Shown: positions 1 through 13,345 of the stretch, piece by piece
Layout of the letters: each line of letters begins with the position of its first letter
Position numbering within the stretch: the stretch's first letter is position 1
Assembly (NCBI GenBank): GCA_009746045.1
Contig: RPFO01000231.1
Span: forward strand, 2,066,900 to 2,130,899
Length of the DNA: 64,000 nt
Direction of reading: 5' to 3'
Source of the DNA: Mesostigma viride
Lineage: Eukaryota > Streptophyta > Mesostigmatophyceae > Mesostigmatales > Mesostigmataceae
Notes under the pieces: generated by a model
The model's input: the letters and a program-made list of their open reading frames with translations, nothing else
The model's database searches: none
What the model was told of the DNA's origin: nothing
Made by a program: the position numbers and the translations under genes

Positions 1-760
1 AGAGATTCTCCACGCAGGTATCACTCCGTTGACGCACCTCCAGCTCATAAACTTTCGGCACTTGCTCTTCAAACATAAAATTTTGACGGTATAACATGGC
101 GCGGCATTCCCATCCCAATTTTCTAGCCTACGTTGCCTGCTCGCCAGCCAGCACAAGGAAAATTGCTCGCGCAGCAACGTCACTTTGTTTTTCGCCCCGA
201 GCATGCCGCACGCTTTGCCAATAATTCCATTCCCACTGCCCCAGAAGGAAAAAAGTGGGGGGGGGGGGCTATCGCTTAACTGAAAATTCCGTCTCGTTTG
301 ATTCTATTTTCCCTGTTCAGGCGCGAACGTTTCCGTTCAGCACGGCTGAAAACGCTTTCCTTCAGAAACTGTCATTTCGTCTCGCTTGTTATCAAATTTG
401 ACATCCCACGTCCTGTGCCTTGTGAAAGTTTTAGTACAGATATCAGTTCGCGACTTTTTTGTTTGACGCTTAAAAAGAGTCAACGCGCCGTAATGTCCTG
501 AGGCCGCGCGATTGGCGAGACGCCCCACCTGCCGCAAAAGTCTGAACCTGTTAGCGTTTCGCACCCGTTCAGAATTTCCTGAGACTCGATCTCCCAAGGT
601 TTGGGGATTTTCTTTGTACTACGCCGACTGGCCATCTCGCTACGGTCCTGGACGTCGTCCGCTCCCGCGCTAGGGGGCGCGGGGGACGGCCCCACTTCCG
701 GCCTACGGCCGCGGCCAAAGTTTTCGGGCTTCATAAATCGTAGTTACTAGTAGGGGGGGG
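1..760 (+). repeat. Long-unit repeat, partial copy 0 (TATA to tail)
   Basis: This stretch is a close copy of about 12576-13345. It shares the start motif CCACGCAGGTATCACTCCGT, a TATA-like GTATAACATGG near 92, the GTTCAG-containing part near 540-590, and the tail ending ATCGTAGTTACTAG near 735-748. Diverged relatives lie at 6960-7990 and 16400-17425. Indels between copies break any common reading frame, so I do not call a gene. The copy starts at the window edge and is probably truncated there. Confidence 0.7.
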
Positions 761-3240
761 GCTCCGCCCCCGAACCCCCGCTACTTGGCAGATTCTGTGC
801 CTCAACGGCTTTTTGTGCCTCAACGGCGAGTACCAGCACAGCCGTACACTCCCGCTCACACAGCCCGCCCACTAGCAAGACAGCCGAACCTGTACGGCCG
901 GCCACAGCCTGTGATCCCCTGGATTACGCCTCGATTCCATGCAAACTCATGGTGCCGGACGGTTTGCTGGCCTATTTTGGGAAGCCGGTGGCTGAACCGA
1001 ACCGCAACTAAACCTGTTATGTCAGTACGTCAGATCCGTCCGTCAGCTTTCTCGCTTTTTGCCAGCAACCGCCAAATACCCCTTGAATCGGTCCTCTCCT
1101 CGCCGTTTTCCCTGCCAATTTCCCTCGTCCGTTCCAAACGCCTAGGCCAATTTCAAGCTCAACTTGGCACGCATCGTTTTGGCTCGCTCCTACGCTGAGC
1201 TACTAAATGTATTAGACCGTTACTCAGCCGTTACGTATATTTCCTCTAATGCTGGCGAAATTGGCTGGAGGTTGTTTGGCTACTCGTCTTAGAAGAGTTT
1301 GGGCGCCGGACGCTACGCGGTGACAGGCCGCTAGAAAGCCTACGGACACGATTTGCTGAAAGATTTTGTGGAAACAAATTTTTGCGTTCCGATTTTCGCG
1401 CTACTAGTGTACGGACAACGTTTGCCGGAAGAGTTTGCGGAAGAGTTTGCGCAGCCAAAAAGTAGTATAAAGGGCAACAAGATCGGGGGCTCCGCCCCCG
1501 AACCCCCGCTACTTGGCAGATTCTGTGCCTCAACGGCTTTTTGTGCCTCAACGGCGAGTACCAGCACAGCCGTACACTCCCGCTCACACAGCCCGCCCAC
1601 TAGCAAGACAGCCGAACCTGTACGGCCGGCCACAGCCTGTGATCCCCTGGATTACGCCTCGATTCCATGCAAACTCATGGTGCCGGACGGTTTGCTGGCC
1701 TATTTTGGGAAGCCGGTGGCTGAACCGAACCGCAACTAAACCTGTTATGTCAGTACGTCAGATCCGTCCGTCAGCTTTCTCGCTTTTTGCCAGCAACCGC
1801 CAAATACCCCTTGAATCGGTCCTCTCCTCGCCGTTTTCCCTGCCAATTTCCCTCGTCCGTTCCAAACGCCTAGGCCAATTTCAAGCTCAACTTGGCACGC
1901 ATCGTTTTGGCTCGCTCCTACGCTGAGCTACTAAATGTATTAGACCGTTACTCCGCCGCGTTACGTATATTTCCTCTAATGCTGGCGAAATTGGCTGGAG
2001 GTTGTTTGGCTACTCGTCTTAGAAGAGTTTGGGCGCCGGACGCTACGCGGTGACAGGCCGCTAGAAAGCCTACGGACACGATTTGCTGAAAGATTTTGTG
2101 GAAACAAATTTTGCGTTCCGATTTTCGCGCTACTAGTGTACGGACAACGTTTGCCGGAAGAGTTTGCGGAAGAGTTTGCGCAGCCAAAAAGTAGTATAAA
2201 GGGCAACAAGATCGGGGGCTCCGCCCCCGAACCCCCGCTACTTGGCAGATTCTGTGCCTCAACGGCTTTTTGTGCCTCAACGGCGAGTACCAGCACAGCC
2301 GTACACTCCCGCTCACACAGCCCGCCCACTAGCAAGACAGCCGAACCTGTACGGCCGGCCACAGCCTGTGATCCCCTGGATTACGCCTCGATTCCATGCA
2401 AACTCATGGTGCCGGACGGTTTGCTGGCCTATTTTGGGAAGCCGGTGGCTGAACCGAACCGCAACTAAACCTGTTATGTCAGTACGTCAGATCCGTCCGT
2501 CAGCTTTCTCGCTTTTTGCCAGCAACCGCCAAATACCCCTTGAATCGGTCCTCTCCTCGCCGTTTTCCCTGCCAATTTCCCTCGTCCGTTCCAAACGCCT
2601 AGGCCAATTTCAAGCTCAACTTGGCACGCATCGTTTTGGCTCGCTCCTACGCTGAGCTACTAAATGTATTAGACCGTTACTCAGCCGTTACGTATATTTC
2701 CTCTAATGCTGGCGAAATTGGCTGGAGGTTGTTTGGCTACTCGTCTTAGAAGAGTTTGGGCGCCGGACGCTACGCGGTGACAGGCCGCTAGAAAGCCTAC
2801 GGACACGATTTGCTGAAAGATTTTGTGGAAACAAATTTTGCGTTCCGATTTTCGCGCTACTAGTGTACGGACAACGTTTGCCGGAAGAGTTTGCGGAAGA
2901 GTTTGCGCAGCCAAAAAGTAGTATAAAGGGCAACAAGATCGGGGGCTCCGCCCCCGAACCCCCGCTACTTGGCAGATTCTGTGCCTCAACGGCTTTTTGT
3001 GCCTCAACGGCGAGTACCAGCACAGCCGTACACTCCCGCTCACACAGCCCGCCCACTAGCAAGACAGCCGAACCTGTACGGCAGGCCACATCCTGTGATT
3101 CCATGGATTACGCCACGATTCCATGCAAATTCATGGTGCCGGACGGTTTGCTGGCCTATTTTGGGAAGCCGGTGGCTGAACCGAACCGCAACTAAACCTG
3201 GTATGTCAGCACGTCAGGTCCGTCCGTCAGCTTTCTCGCT
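760..3240 (+). repeat. 729-bp tandem array, about 3.4 copies
   Basis: Near-identical units start at about 760, 1488, 2217 and 2945 with spacings of 727-729 bp. Each full unit ends in the TATA-like AAGTAGTATAAAGGGCAACA (about 1461, 2190 and 2917). This is followed at once by a GC-rich inverted repeat, GGGGGCTCCGCCCCC, that opens the next unit. The fourth unit is cut off near 3240. The sequence is so uniform that ORFs of 110-137 codons recur in several frames on both strands, which argues that they are by-products rather than genes. Confidence 0.85.
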
Positions 3241-3400
3241 TGAAGGTGGGTCCTCTACACAAAAGGAGGGTCCTCTATCATATGGCCCCGTTTGTTAGTA
3301 AGATGGTGGGGTGGGTCCTCTACAAGAAAGGAAGGTCCTCTATCATATAGCCCCGTTTGTTAGTAAGATGGTGGGGTGGGTCCTCTTGACGTCTGAACTC
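3241..3400 (+). repeat. Short tandem duplication, about 70-bp unit
   Basis: Two copies of a unit containing GGTGGGTCCTCTAC, an A-rich stretch, GGTCCTCTATCATAT and CCCCGTTTGTTAGTAAGATG lie back to back. They separate the last unit of the 729-bp array from the diverged copy that follows. Confidence 0.7.
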
Positions 3401-4140
3401 GTTTTGTTCACTGAGCAAATGTTCGCTGTGTCAGGTCCGTCCGTCAGATTTCTCACTTTTTGCTAGCAACCGCCGAATACCCCTTGAATCTGTCCTCTCC
3501 TCGCCGTTTTCCTTGCCAACTTCCCTCGTCCGTTCCAAACGCCTAGGCCAATTTCAAGCTCAACTCGAAACGCAAGGCTTAGGCGCTTAGCTACTCGGAA
3601 AAATTAACCGTTACGACGCGGTTACGGCCGTTTGCACTCGAAACGCTTTTACTGATTGTCGGTTGGCACGCATTTGTTTGGCTACTCGTCTTAGAAGAGT
3701 TTGGGCGCCGGACGCTACGCGGTGACAGGCTGCTAGAAAGCCTACGGACGCGATCTGCGTAAAGATTTTGTGGAAACAAATTGTGCGTTCCGATTTTTGC
3801 GCTACTCGGGTACGGACAACGTTTGCCGGAAGAGTTTGCGGAACAAATGGGCCGACATAAAAGTAGTATAAAGGGCAACAAGTTGGGGGCCCCTTCGGGG
3901 CCCGGACTTTTTGGCGCCTGAGCGGGCGATTGGCGCGTACACCCGCGGGGTGCGTCCTCGGGAACGCCGGCGCCACGCGGGGCGCGCTGCGCGAAGGGGC
4001 AGTGGCCGAAGGCGCCGAGGCGGGGGGGCCAGCGGGAGCCATAAAATTTCGGCTTCGTGCGGCCCGTCCGCAGGCGGAGCCCCCTGCTTTTCCCAGCTTC
4101 GAGCCGTTTCCTGGCACGCGCCCCATCTGAACACATTCAG
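3401..4140 (+). repeat. Diverged extra copy of the 729-bp unit plus GC-rich tail
   Basis: Bases 3430-3590 match the middle of the 729-bp unit (for example 1043-1170), and 3660-3890 match its end, including AAGTAGTATAAAGGGCAACA at about 3859. Here the TATA-like motif is followed by a different GC hairpin, GGGGCCCCTTCGGGGCCC (3888-3905), and then GC-rich sequence to about 4100. The TATA-plus-hairpin arrangement is therefore kept even though the hairpin sequence changed. Confidence 0.65.
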
Positions 4141-5039
4141 GCAAGTCATCTCGCTAAAGGTCCACAGGGACGAAATAATTACGTACATGCAAAGTCGAGG
4201 CTATGGCGGTGCAGAAAACTGATTGGTGTAGGAGCATCGATGCATGGATTCGTTCCAAATATTGTAGGCATTTTTTATGAGTTATGGCTGGGACGAGTAG
4301 GTCATCCAGCAACATCTGGGTGTAGTTCGTGGCATGTTTCCCTACCCTTTTGGGAATGCCCTTGGGGCCAGGCCAGGTCACAATATGACGCCCTGGCCGG
4401 CCAAGCCGCTGGGGGCCTGCCAGACCAAAGTCCCTATATGAGTGTGCTTTGGTCCCAGTATGGACACTAAACTGTTTTAGGTTAGTTTGTGGACATTACC
4501 ATGCAAGGTGCAACTGGCTCCTATTGTTAGGCGCGAGTTGGACACGATTTGAGGGCTAAAAGCTAAAATTGTTTGCTGACACAGCTAGCCCGCAACACAC
4601 GTAGCATAGGTGTCACACTTCATGTAGTGTTCAAGTTGGGGCATGATACAGACAATGTTTGTTCCAACTCTGATTTATAATAATGAGATTAGCACAGCTC
4701 ATTTTAAGACACACCACCGCATCTTTATCAAACAATCCCATCCAATTCCCAACTTCACCATGGAATGGCCATCAAATGTTAGCATGTGCACGATCGCTCA
4801 TGCCCACTTCAAAATCATCTTAAGAAAGACAGTTTTGTATTCGCTAACTTCTTTATAACCACCACCAGTATGATGCAACCACAGGCCCTCACTGTGACCA
4901 CTGTGACCACGGGAAGGGCACGCCATCACATGCAGCCATAAATGTATCTAACGAAGCAAGGCCAGCTGGTATCCAGGCGGCATGTTGCCACCACACACGT
5001 CTCGGTTACGGCGCAGTCACCCATCTTCATGTCCCTGCA
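4141..5039. other. Non-coding stretch before the (GGCT)n repeats
   Basis: There is no convincing gene here; the open frames are short and of ordinary composition. Fragments such as AGCCCGCA near 4587 resemble the leaders before the minisatellite arrays at 8280-8870 and 13580-13860. It is probably the leader part of the first full long unit. Confidence 0.4.
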
Positions 5040-6126
<1,087 letters not shown>

Positions 6127-6199
6127 CCTAACCCATGCCACATACCCCACGCCCCAAGCCTCGTGCCCCATGTCCCCTGCCAGCCTGCCTGCCTACACA

Positions 6200-8000
6200 A
6201 GCAAAGCAAACAAACATGGCCCCGCTGGCACAATGCAAAGCACACCTGGTTGATCAGGTAGCGGGCACGCCTGCACAATGAGACATCAAAAATACACAGC
6301 CAGCAAAGTGAAATTCAGTGTGCAAGCCAATGGGGCCTACGTTTGACAGCAAATATGATGAATCCATGTAGAAAAATATGGCACAGCACATGGTTGCCCG
6401 CCTGCACGTATAGCCCAGTAAAAATTCACGTGCAGCACAGCAGTCAACGACTCCCAAAATTGGTGCATGAGCAATCATCCATGAGCAACCATGGGCTTTC
6501 CCTGCCCAGTCTGTTCCAGAAGAAAGCAGCACGGATAACGTGGCAATGACATTCCCAAGGAGAATGAAGAGGACGCACCCCACGGATACGACAGTGGAAG
6601 ACAGACTCTTGGTCCGGTATGTGCACGCTGCGACCAAGAAAATTCGTCTGGAAAAAGGGAAATTGCATAAGATGACGGTAAACGTAAATCACATTAGATA
6701 AAAGCAGATACATTGACCACATCTTTGACACAAATCGCCATCGCCAGCGTTCGTCCCGTGCCAAGCAATCCAGCGCTCAATCCGAATTGTCTATGGTGAC
6801 ACCAGACATTCGTTTGCCCCATCCCACGTCTTCCATGAACAGCAAAACTGATTTTACAAGGCGTGAAATACGTAAAACTGAAGAATGACGACAATGAAAC
6901 AAAACAATCTGATGACGACGTTCAATTTCCAGGTCGCTGGCTATTGTACAGCAAATGCCATAGCGACACGAACCTCTCCCACGCAGGTAGCACGGGGTTG
7001 ACGCCCCGCCAGCTCAGAAAGTTTCCTACGTACTCTTCCAATACAAACTTTTGATGTATAAAAGCCATGAATTCGCATTCCCCATCCCGATTTCACATGC
7101 TACGTCGCCCGCCATCGCCAGCCAGCAACAACTATGGTTGCTTCCGCATCACGTCGCTTTGTTTCATTAACATTTTTTGCCCCGACCATGCCGCTTTTAT
7201 TATTCACGTTCACTTTACCCATTGCCACTGCCCAGCCTGGTGCGTTCGACGCGACGCTCGCCCCGCCCTGCATGCGAACTAAAATTTGGTACGGTTCGAC
7301 CGGTCCAACTGTCCCCGTTCAGCCTGAACACTTCTAGTCCGTATTTTTGTCAGGGTCCGAGGCTGGGGGTGCCAGCGGGAGCCCGACTATTTCGGTTTCG
7401 TACGGCCGTTTTGCGGGCTGAGCCCCCTGCTTTTCACAGTTTCTAGCCGTTTTTTTTGGCATGCTCCCCGTCTGAACACGTTCAGTTAAGTAAACTCGCA
7501 AAAATTGGCACGGAAATTGCGTGGGAAGTAGGCCGAACCGAAAATTGAACCAAAAACCCGTTCAGAAAAGTGTTCGAACTAAATTTTCGTTCAGGCTGAA
7601 CACTCAAAATTTCCCGTTCAGTCTGAACCCTTAGTAAATCAAGTAGGATGTTTTGTAGATTTAGATTCGGCAAACAACATCCCCCCAGCCGTATATGCCC
7701 CCCGGCATTTCTCGCGCATTTTGCTGAATTCAGATTCCGTTCAGAACATGTGAGACTCGATCTTAGGAGGGTGTGACGACGTTCAGGCCAGCGGTTACGG
7801 GACGTAACTCGCGGCTCCGCAGGATTTCAGGATTGCCCTTCGATCGTGGGGTTGCGATCAGGCCGTACGGTACGGCGCCCGCGGCGATGTCAGGATGTTC
7901 GGGTTTCTCCCTTGCGCAACACGATCGTAGTTAAGTAGTTGACAAGAAAAAAGTGGGGGAGGGGGGGCTATCGCCCCCCTCCCCGACTTGAGAGGACGTG
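6200..8000 (+). repeat. Long-unit repeat, copy 1
   Basis: This is a diverged copy of 11737-13345. Shared blocks include the stretch around GGCCCCGCTG and CACCTGGTTGATCA (about 6219-6258), CCACGCAGGTAGCAC (about 6979), a TATA box GTATAAAAGCC (about 7055) just before an ATG, and GTTCAG/CTGAAC motifs such as GTTCAGGCTGAAC (7589-7601) and CTGAACACGTTCAG (7472-7485). The tail contains GATCGTAGTTAAGTAG (about 7924). The reading frame after the ATG is not kept between copies. I see no protein gene. Confidence 0.65.
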
Positions 8001-8870
8001 ACTCGCCGCTAGCGGCCCAGAGGCCGATAGTCGACCTTCTGGGCGCCAACCGCACCGGCCCGCGCGACGCGCCAAGACCCTTCCACGGAGGACGCGCGAG
8101 CGGACGATTCCGACCGGGACGAACCGCCTCCGTTCGCCACGCGCAACGGACCCTTCCCCGTGAACACCGTGAAAGCTCTCCGAGCGTGAGATACTTGGAA
8201 ATTTCGTCACGTTCGTATCGAAATTAAAAATTCAGACAAATTTTCAGCTCGGACTGAACCACAATGAAATAATTCTGACAAATTTTATCCTGAACTATTT
8301 CGCATCATAACATGACTCCGTTGGGAGATCATCATGTAGCACTGGCTAACATATTCCCTTGCTGGATGGATGGAGGTAGGTGAAGAATTAAACCTTTTTG
8401 AATGACCTTATTTGTCTAATTGTAATTGCCTAGCACAGTCTACCTAGAGGAGGGCCCTGATTGGCACAATTGTGGCCATGTACGTAATTATGCTACATGT
8501 CTGTCGTACATGATCTCCCAACTAGTCATGTTATAATTTAATTTCATTTTAATGCTAGCATGTCTTGTTGCATGCCCTCAAAGCTAAAATTGTTTATCAC
8601 ATGCAGAGAGAGCCCGCACAATGAATTTCAGCGTACCATTCATTAATTAATTATACCATGCGATATACTTTACAGATATTTCGCTGTCAAATACTTCGAA
8701 ATTTGGGTACTGCTTTTTGCAAGCCAGCCATAAGGACCAAACACTCCCATGCAAACTCCCATTTTCATCATTAATTAATATTCATTGAGTGGCAATCCTT
8801 TCATTCCTTTGTTCACACATGCACCATCCGTCATTCCCATTATTAAATTGAAAAAATTAAAACATAGCAT
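8001..8870. other. GC-rich patch and AT-rich leader before minisatellite
   Basis: Bases 8001-8220 are GC-rich without a recognisable gene. Bases 8230-8870 are AT-rich. The part from about 8700 to 8830 (CTTTTTGCAAGC, GACCAAACACT and TTCATTGAGTGGCAATCC) matches 13728-13815, so this leader is part of the repeating long unit. Confidence 0.5.
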
Positions 8871-8879
8871 GACTCCGTG

Positions 8880-11730
8880 GTGCCCACTATGACTTCATGG
8901 GGGGGGCTGGCATGCTTGCGTGGGTGTGGGGGGCCTCGCATGCGTGCGTGGGTGTGGGGGGGGCTCGCATGCGTGCGTGGGTGTGGGGGGGGAGTGGCAT
9001 GCATGCGTGGGTGTGGTGGGGGGCTGCCATGCATGCGTGGGGTTAGGGGGGGCTGGCACGCGTGTGTGGGTTCGTGGGGTGGCTGCCATGCGTGCGTGGG
9101 TGTGTGGGGTGGCTGGCATGCGTACGTGGGTGTGGGGGGTGGCTGGCATGCATAAGTGGGTTTGTGATGGGCTGGCATGCGTGCGTGGGTTGGTGGGGTG
9201 GCAGGCATGCATGCGTGCATGTGGGGGGTCGCTGGCATGCATGCGTGGGTTTGTGGGGTAGCTGGCATGCAGGCGTGGGTGTGGGAGGGGTTGGCATGCA
9301 TGCGTGGGTGTGGGGGGTGGCTCGCATGCGTGCGTGGGTGTGGGGGGGGAGTGGCATGCATGCGTGGGTGTGGTGGGGGCTGCCATGCATGCGTGGGGTT
9401 AGGGGGGGGCTGGCACGTGTGTGGGTTCGTGGGTGGCTGCCATGCGTGCGTGGGTGTGTGGGGGCTCGCATGCGTGCGTGGGTGTGGGGGGGGCTCGCAT
9501 GCGTGCGTGGGTGTGGGGGGGAGTGGCATGCATGCGTGGGTGTGGTGGGGGGCTGCCATGCATGCGTGGGTTAGGGGGGGGCTGGCACGCGTGTGTGGGT
9601 TCGTGGGGTGGCTGCCATGCGTGCGTGGGTGTGTGGGGTGGCTGGCATGCGTACGTGGGTGTGGGGGGTGGCTGGCATGCATAAGTGGGTTTGTGATGGG
9701 CTGGCATGCGTGCGTGGGTTGGTGGGGTGGCAGGCATGCATGCGTGCATGTGGGGGGTCGCTGGCATGCATGCGTGGGTTTGTGGGGTAGCTGGCATGCA
9801 GGCGTGGGTGTGGGAGGGGTTGGCATGCATGCGTGGGTGTGGGGGGTGGCTCGCATGCGTGCGTGGGTGTGGGGGGGAGTGGCATGCATGCGTGGGTGTG
9901 GTGGGGGGCTGCCATGCATGCGTGGGGTTAGGGGGGGCTGGCACGCGTGTGTGGGTTCGTGGGGTGGCTGCCATGCGTGCGTGGGTGTGTGGGGGGCTCG
10001 CATGCGTGCGTGGGTGTGGGGGGGGCTCGCATGCGTGCGTGGGTGTGGGGGGGAGTGGCATGCATGCGTGGGTGTGGTGGGGGGCTGCCATGCATGCGTG
10101 GGGTTAGGGGGGGGCTGGCACGCGTGTGTGGGTTCGTGGGGTGGCTGCCATGCGTGCGTGGGTGTGTGGGGTGGCTGGCATGCGTACGTGGGTGTGGGGG
10201 GTGGCTGGCATGCATAAGTGGGTTTGTGATGGGCTGGCATGCGTGCGTGGGTTGGTGGGGTGGCAGGCATGCATGCGTGCATGTGGGGGGTCGCTGGCAT
10301 GCATGCGTGGGTTTGTGGGGTAGCTGGCATGCAGGCGTGGGTGTGGGAGGGGTTGGCATGCATGCGTGGGTGTGGGGGGTGGCTGGCATGCTTGCCTGCA
10401 TGTGGGGTGGGGCTGGCATGCTTGCGTGGGTGTGGGGGGGCCTCGCATGCGTGCGTGGGTGTGGGGGGGGCTCGCATGCGTGCGTGGGTGTGGGGGGGGA
10501 GTGGCATGCATGCGTGGGTGTGGTGGGGGGCTGCCATGCATGCGTGGGGTTAGGGGGGGCTGGCACGCGTGTGTGGGTTGGTGGGGTGGCTGCCATGCGT
10601 GCGTGGGTGTGTGGGGTGGCTGGCATGCGTACGTGGGTGTGGGGGGTGGCTGGCATGCATAAGTGGGTTTGTGATGGGCTGGCATGCGTGCGTGGGTTGG
10701 TGGGGTGGCTGGCATGCATGCGTGCATGTGGGGGGTCGCTGGCATGCATGCGTGGGTTTGTGGGGTAGCTGGCATGCGGGCGTGGGTGTGGGAGGGGCTG
10801 GCATGCATGCGTGGGTGTGGGGGGTGGCTGGCATGCATGCCTGCATGTGGGGTGGGGCTGGCATGCGTGCGTGGGTGTGGGGGGGGCTCGCATGCGTGCG
10901 TGGGTGTGGGGGGGGCTCGCATGCGTGCGTGGGTGTGGGGGGGAGTGGCATGCATGCGTGGGTGTGGTGGGGGGCTGCCATGCATGCGTGGGGTTAGGGG
11001 GGGCTGGCACGCGTGTGTGGGTTGGTGGGGTGGCTGCCATGCGTGCGTGGGTGTGTGGGGTGGCTGGCATGCGTACGTGGGTGTGGGGGGTGGCTGGCAT
11101 GCATAAGTGGGTTTGTGATGGGCTGGCATGCGTGCGTGGGTTGGTGGGGTGGCTGGCATGCATGCGTGCATGTGGGGGGTCGCTGGCATGCATGCGTGGG
11201 TTTGTGGGGTAGCTGGCATGCGGGCGTGGGTGTGGGAGGGGCTGGCATGCATGCGTGGGTGTGGGGGGTGGCTGGCATGCATGCCTGCATGTGGGGTAGG
11301 GCTGGCATGCGTGCGTGGGTGTGGGGGGGGGCTGCCATGCGTGTGTCGGGGGGCTGGCATGCGTGGGTGGTTGGCGGGGGAGTGGCATGCATGCGTGGGT
11401 GTGGTGGGGAGCTGCCATGCATGCGTGGTTTTAAGGGGGGCTGGCACGCGTGCGTGGGTTCGTGGGGTGGCTGCCATGCGTGCGTGGGGGTGGGGGGTGG
11501 CTGGCATGCGTAAGTGGCTGTGGGGGTTGCTGGAATGCATAAGTGGGTTGTGGGGTGGCTGGCATGCGTGCGTGGGTGTGGGGGTGGCTGGCATGCGTGC
11601 GTGGATTGGTGGGGTGGCTGGCATGCATGCGGGCATGTGGGGGGTGGCTGGAATCCATGCGTGGGTTTGTGGGGTATAGCTAACATGTGTGCGTGGGTGT
11701 GGGAGGGGCTGGCATGCATGCGTTGGTTGA
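8880..11730. repeat. Minisatellite array with higher-order repeats
   Basis: Nearly 3 kb consists of variants of a roughly 35-45 bp unit built from GGCATGCRTGCGTGGGTGTGGGG. Within it a longer block recurs, recognised by the variant GCTGGCACGCGTGTGTGGGTT at about 9051, 9579, 9938, 10117, 10559 and 11007. The array is therefore organised as higher-order repeats. Both strands stay open for hundreds of codons (His/Pro/Ala-rich on minus, Gly/Trp/Cys-rich on plus), as expected of a G-rich, stop-poor unit. Confidence 0.9.
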
Positions 11731-11736
11731 CATGCC

Positions 11737-13345
11737 ATGGATGAAAAACGCCAAGAAGAGTATATGGCCCCGCTGCCACCAAAAATCACCTGGTTGATCA
11801 ACCAAGGGGATAGCCTGCACAGTGAGACACAAACACAGCAGACCCAGCAAAGCAAAATTCAGGTTGTAAGCGAGTGGAGATTACTTTTGACATGCTTGAT
11901 GAAGAAATATATAACACACCTTCTATTGTCACACCTTCTATAAACAAATGGTTGATTGATCACCTTATACACCACGTAAACATGCTACCAGACGCGCTCT
12001 TCAGTCCAGTCAAAATCCACGTGCGAAGCAAGTCAGCTTACGCAGAAAGCACCATGAATGTCAGCCAGTACAGCAGTAAATGACGCCCCAAACCCGTGAC
12101 CAGGCAAGCATCCAGAGGGGCTTTCACCGCCCAGTATATTCCAGAAAAAAGCATCACAGATCCTTGGGCAACGGACGTTCACACAGGACATGCGAAGGAC
12201 CATGAAGATGGCGTCCTGCACGGCTAAGAAAATAAAACGCAGACCCTTGCTACGCTATGTCTTTGCTGCGACTAGGTGGATTCGGCGAAATGGAAAGAAC
12301 GCAACCATGAAAATGCATCAGAAAGAGAGCAGGTACTACCCCGGTCATCGAAACAAACGCCTCACCATCGGCATCGCCGGTTACGTCCCGTGGCAAAAAA
12401 TCCAGCGTTCTTTCCAATATGATGTGGCGACAGCAGAAGCTCGTTGGCCACACCCCAAGCCTTCCACGAACAGCAAACTGATTTCACTAGGCACCCAATA
12501 CGTAAAGCAGTTAAGCATGATACTACAATACCTAAATCTACAACGACATTCCATTTCCAGGTCGCCATAGCGACACGGACCTCTCCCACGCAGGTATCAC
12601 TCCGTTGACGCACCTCCAGCTCATAAAATTTCGCACTTGCTCTTCAAACATAAAATTTTGACGTATAAAACCATGGCTGCGCATTCCCCATCCCAATTTT
12701 CTAGCCTACGTTGCCTGCCATCGCCAGCCAGCACAAGGAAAATTGCTCGCGCAGCACGTCACTTTGTTTTTCGCCCCGAGCATGCCGCACGCTTTGCCAA
12801 TAATTCCCAGTTCCCACTGCTATTTCGCCCCACCCTGACTGAACGCCAGTTCGGCTCTGAACCTTCCAACCGTCCTGCAAATTTGATCCATCCGTTCAGA
12901 AAATCGCATTCCATTGACGTTGTGGCCCTAACCTCGAGCGCGTTATTCAAAACGGCGTGCACCGGTTGGTCCCCTTGTCCAAAGTGGTGCAACGGGAAAC
13001 TGTGGAAAGTTTGAGGAGAGATCCATTCGCCAGTAGCTTGTTTGACGTTTAAAAGAGTCAACGCGCCGTAATTCCTGAGGCCGCGCGGATTGGCGAGACG
13101 CCCCACCTGCCCGCAAAAGTCTGAACATGTTCAGCGTTTCAGCACCCGTTCAGAACTTGTGACAGTCGATCTCTAAGGTTTGGGGATTTTCTTTGTACTA
13201 CGGCGATTGGCCATCTCGCTACGGTCCTGTACGTCGTCCGCTCCCGCGCTAGGGGGCGCGGGGGACGGCCCCACCTTCGGCCTACGGCCTCGGCCAAAGT
13301 TTTCGGGCTTCATAAATCGTAGTTACATTAGGGGACTAGTGGGGG
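11737..13345 (+). repeat. Long-unit repeat, copy 2 (most complete)
   Basis: The copy begins right after the minisatellite at ATGGATGAAAAACGCC. It continues through GGCCCCGCTGCCACC and CACCTGGTTGATCAACC to CCACGCAGGTATCACTCCGT (about 12588), a TATA box GTATAAAACC (about 12663), an ATG at 12673, and the perfect 14-bp palindrome CTGAACATGTTCAG (13121-13134). The tail is AAATCGTAGTTAC near 13314. Copy 3 (15708-17425) is closely related but lacks about 175 bp present here near 12165-12340. Length and TATA position suggest a transcribed repeat, but no conserved protein is visible. Confidence 0.7.

Noticed and set aside
785..2655. Identical 137-residue frames repeated in the 729-bp array
   Set aside because: Identity follows from the tandem repeat itself. 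Overlapping frames of equal length exist on the other strand, and the diverged copy at 3400-4100 does not keep the frame.
8843..11855. Open frames of 200-580 codons on both strands, His/Pro/Thr-rich or Gly/Trp/Cys-rich
   Set aside because: They run through a G-rich minisatellite that lacks stop codons in most frames. Both strands and several frames are open at once, and there is no domain or start context.
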